Shown here piece after piece: positions 6,593 through 8,501 of a stretch of DNA of 8,501 nt. The notes beneath the pieces were generated by a model. That model did no database searches. It was not told the origin of the DNA and worked only from the letters and a program-made list of their open reading frames with translations. A program made the position numbers and the translations under genes. Source of the DNA: Pseudobdellovibrionaceae bacterium (GTDB lineage Bacteria; Bdellovibrionota; Bdellovibrionia; Bdellovibrionales; Bdellovibrionaceae); assembly GCA_014376325.1 (NCBI GenBank), contig JACMRP010000312.1, positions 1 to 8,501 on the forward strand. Reading direction: 5' to 3'. Numbering within the stretch: position 1 is the stretch's first letter; each line of letters starts with the position of its first letter.

Positions 6593-7688
6593 GCCTGCGC
6601 CAAACCCATTTTCCTAAAAAAGCATAAACCAAAAGTATTCTGACAAAAAGTTGCATGATTATTTCAGTCAGCAAAAAAATGATCACCCAAAGCCAATCTA
6701 ACAGCGCCCGATGGTTTATTATTTCTTCCTTCCAGGATAATAGAAAAACAATGACGGAAAAATGAAAAAAGTAGCAAAGAAAAAAATTCTTATTCCACTG
6801 CAGATACGAAAGGTAGCGCAAGGAAGATCTTTGGGGCCAGCCGGTCATCTCCCACCGGAAGCAAAGGATTATGGCGGCACCAAATAAAAGAAAGTGATTC
6901 CAAAAATGCAGCGGACTTTGCATGAATAGAAATTGATAGAAATGATTGCCTAGCATCGGCGGCACCGGATTGGGTTTTAAGAAAAACAACACTACGGAAA
7001 CCAGAGACAGCAATGCCGCCGAACTGAATGAATTTTGCACCAGCTTCTGGTAAACGGACGGTCGCTGCTTTAGAATCTGGCCGGTGGTAAAGGCCAGCGT
7101 CGGAACAAAAATCCAAGGAATTAAAAACCATCCAATAGTGGCTGAAGTTTCTAAGTTTGCGAATAACAGCGTTCGCCAAGGCTCGACAATTTGATCTGCC
7201 ATCGGCATCCAAGTTTCGACGGGAATGAAAAGCATGAGGATGGAAGCAATCCACAGACCTAAGATAGCCTTCCACTTCCGGGACCAAAAGCGGCAGACCA
7301 GGACCGCCACAAAAAGGAATCCATAAACTTCCCAGGACCAAGACGCAAAATCGAAAGGGTCCGTGGGTACCCTCAGCTGAAGTCCGACGAAGCCAAGACA
7401 AAAAATGAGTATTTTTATTTTACGAAGTTTAAAGTCTTTCAGTCCCCACAAAAGGAACGAAAGGCTTAATGCGAATAAAGCGGCGTAATTGAAGGTCGTT
7501 CCTACATACTTTTGATAATAGACATAATTTGAAGGAATTGCCGCGAGTCGTGCCGAATCCTCTCCGACAAAATGTTCCCAAGCGTGAAGCATGACGATGG
7601 CGAAGATGAAAAATATCCGCAGCAGGTCGAAGCTGTAAATTCTTTGAAAGTGGGGCTCAGACGTCCTTGGCGTTAGCATCGGTGTCAT
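6552..7688 (-). CDS. Multi-pass membrane acyltransferase-like protein
   Basis: The 378-residue protein has about ten hydrophobic segments. Near the N-terminus RIYSFDLLRIFFIF is followed by VMLHAW, with Arg16, Asp21, Arg24 and His35. This is the R-x-x-S-x-D-x-x-R plus H arrangement of the acyltransferase-3/DUF1624 clan of membrane acyltransferases, which move acyl groups onto sugars or other envelope molecules. The acceptor cannot be read from the sequence. A second ATG at 7679 is an equally possible start, and neither has a clear ribosome site. The start overlaps the end of the upstream HAMP-like gene by 32 bases (23 if the second ATG is used), implying coupled translation. The 3' end runs 41 bases into the convergent spermidine-synthase-like gene. 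The protein ends in a basic tail (KWVWRRLRTR), probably cytoplasmic. Assignment to the clan is moderate; OpgC-like or other related families remain possible. Confidence 0.78.
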   Translation of the reverse strand: MTPMLTPRTSEPHFQRIYSFDLLRIFFIFAIVMLHAWEHFVGEDSARLAAIPSNYVYYQKYVGTTFNYAALFALSLSFLLWGLKDFKLRKIKILIFCLGFVGLQLRVPTDPFDFASWSWEVYGFLFVAVLVCRFWSRKWKAILGLWIASILMLFIPVETWMPMADQIVEPWRTLLFANLETSATIGWFLIPWIFVPTLAFTTGQILKQRPSVYQKLVQNSFSSAALLSLVSVVLFFLKPNPVPPMLGNHFYQFLFMQSPLHFWNHFLLFGAAIILCFRWEMTGWPQRSSLRYLSYLQWNKNFFLCYFFHFSVIVFLLSWKEEIINHRALLDWLWVIIFLLTEIIMQLFVRILLVYAFLGKWVWRRLRTRVVTSESRSN

Positions 7689-8124
7689 CAGTGCCGCGGA
7701 TTTGAATTGAATTATTCAATTGGCTCACAATTTTTTCTAAAAAATCCGTGTCCCGAATTTTTAAAAGATTGAAGCGATTATTTTCGATCATCACGCAAAG
7801 GTCGCTGGAAATTCGAAGAATCGGTCCCACCAATCGATGAGAGAAGAACAACCCCAGCGCCGCCAGTCCAACGACGTAGAGAATGCCAAAGGTGACCAGA
7901 AAAAATGTAAAGTTGAACCATATTTGACTGATCGTCATCTGGTTCTCCGGTGAAGCCGCGGCACCGGTGCTTTCGACCAACCTGAAGATTTTCTGACCGA
8001 ATATAATCGCCCCGATCACCAGTCCCAAAAACCCCGCTCCCCCGGCTAAGATAAAAATTCGAATCACACTGTTCTGAACTTCTGGGTAGATGAGGAACTT
8101 GCGTCTGAATAGGTGTGGCTTCAT
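7657..8124 (-). CDS. Small two-helix membrane protein with HAMP-like tail
   Basis: From the ATG at 8124 the product is 155 residues. A basic start (MKPHLFRRKF) is followed by a helix at about 20-42, a short periplasmic loop, and a second helix at about 73-93. A cytoplasmic stretch beginning SHRLVGPILRISSDL then continues through DTDFLEKIVSQLNNSI. The Pro-containing start, the central acidic turn and the closing L-x-x-x-N match the HAMP linker pattern of sensor proteins, but no kinase, cyclase or methyl-accepting domain follows. A TTG at 8160 in the same frame would add 12 residues. It coincides with a promoter-like TTGACT and the added segment is hydrophilic and unremarkable, so the ATG is preferred. 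The gene overlaps the acyltransferase-like gene downstream. A role in passing an envelope signal or scaffolding the acyltransferase is only a guess. Confidence 0.75.
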   Translation of the reverse strand: MKPHLFRRKFLIYPEVQNSVIRIFILAGGAGFLGLVIGAIIFGQKIFRLVESTGAAASPENQMTISQIWFNFTFFLVTFGILYVVGLAALGLFFSHRLVGPILRISSDLCVMIENNRFNLLKIRDTDFLEKIVSQLNNSIQIRGTDDTDANAKDV

Positions 8125-8130
8125 TTCTTT

Positions 8131-8160
8131 ATTGTTTCGATCCTGGCCAGATGAAGTCAA
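8131..8160 (-). promoter_or_regulatory. Candidate promoter for the HAMP-like/acyltransferase pair, possibly giving a leaderless mRNA
   Basis: On the minus strand TTGACT (8160-8155, five of six matches to TTGACA) is followed after 18 bases by AACAAT (8136-8131, four of six to TATAAT). Transcription seven bases on would begin at the A of the ATG at 8124. No Shine-Dalgarno-like sequence sits at a usable distance before that ATG, which fits a leaderless transcript. The -10 match is weak. Confidence 0.35.
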
Positions 8161-8223
8161 CTTTTTTCACCGGGCCCTCACCGAGGCAGTTACGGACAGG
8201 CAAATGGCTGCCAAAAGAATGTG

Positions 8224-8501
8224 CTAATCGTGGGATTGTAACCAGGGTTCGCAAACTTCGCGACATAATAGAGCCCGTCCGAATATTTCACAACGCTTCC
8301 AGCAGGGTATTGCCGGCCTTGCACCCGCAGGACATGGCCCGATAGTCCGTTTTTCTTTTTTCAGCAGATGCCTTAAAGCCGGCTTTAAGCCGGCTTTAAG
8401 CTCCATCGCTTGGATTTCGGTCCAACTCCCAAGGAATATTTCTTTTGGAGTCGCACCTTTAAAAACCTGTCTGGGGATCACATTGTTGTGTTCGCTGAAG
8501 A
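8224..8501 (-). pseudogene. C-terminal end of a DDE/integrase-type transposase, probably frameshifted
   Basis: The minus strand enters the window in an open frame reading FSEHNNVIPRQVFKGATPKEIFLG. This matches the end of the integrase catalytic domain of many transposases (H-N-x-x-x-P, then G-x-TP-x-E-x-x-x-G). In the present frame it continues to a TAG at 8226-8224 with a tail that does not look like a transposase. Two exact 11-base copies lie at 8378-8399. Removing one restores a reading through EKRKTDYRAMSCGC to a TGA at 8290-8288, and R-x-x-SCGxC-like endings are typical of these transposases. I therefore read the gene as inactivated or extended by a tandem duplication. The 5' part and the exact IS family are outside the window. 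No terminal inverted repeat or target duplication could be identified. Confidence 0.65.
8378..8399. repeat. Tandem duplication of an 11-base unit
   Basis: GCCGGCTTTAA is present twice, head to tail. The first copy forms part of an 18-base perfect palindrome, CTTAAAGCCGGCTTTAAG, at 8372-8389. The unit length is not a multiple of three and the copies lie in the transposase reading frame. Confidence 0.9.

Noticed and set aside
6790..7401. Minus-strand frame of 203 codons inside the acyltransferase-like gene
   Set aside because: It lies in another frame of a clear multi-helix membrane protein and has no coherent features.
8161..8220. Terminator or insertion-sequence end between the transposase and the HAMP-like gene
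   Set aside because: Only four-base stems (such as GGCA/TGCC) are present, with no T-run, and no inverted repeat partner is visible in the window.
8224..8290. tRNA-like stretch with GGTTCGCAAA
   Set aside because: No cloverleaf or acceptor stem could be formed, and it sits in or just past the transposase end.

Overview
The window reads as chromosomal DNA of a Gram-negative, pilus-making bacterium with moderate GC. The cluster of large prepilin-like genes, the membrane-anchored spermidine-synthase-like protein and the small HAMP-type membrane protein together suggest a member of the Bdellovibrionota or another deltaproteobacterium-like lineage. That placement is inference from gene style, not from a marker gene.

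Layout. Bases 1-2723 (minus) hold the first 907 codons of a very large, cysteine-rich prepilin whose 3' end lies outside the window. Its start faces a plus-strand operon of four tightly packed genes: a PilW-like prepilin (ending at 3686), a PilX/GspK-like prepilin (3683-4477), a six-helix membrane protein (4464-5045) and a membrane protein with a spermidine-synthase-like C-terminal domain (5042-6592). Adjacent genes overlap by 4, 14 and 4 bases, so translational coupling is likely. A minus-strand gene pair follows: a HAMP-like two-helix membrane protein (start about 8124, end 7657) and a multi-pass acyltransferase-like protein (7688-6552). The acyltransferase gene ends tail-to-tail inside the spermidine-synthase-like gene, with a 41-base overlap. 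The right edge (8224-8501, minus) is the 3' end of a DDE/integrase-type transposase that appears frameshifted by an 11-base tandem duplication.

How it may work together. The three prepilins look like a minor-pilin or pseudopilin set, with the giant one a candidate tip protein. The two membrane proteins downstream share a repeated six-helix module, and only the second carries a SAM-binding-type domain. That domain has a His where aminopropyltransferases have the Asp of the (S/T)DP motif, so it may not make spermidine. A speculative but testable idea is that it modifies the co-encoded prepilins, for example by N-methylation. There is no gap over 300 bases without a coding feature. No rRNA, tRNA or CRISPR was seen.
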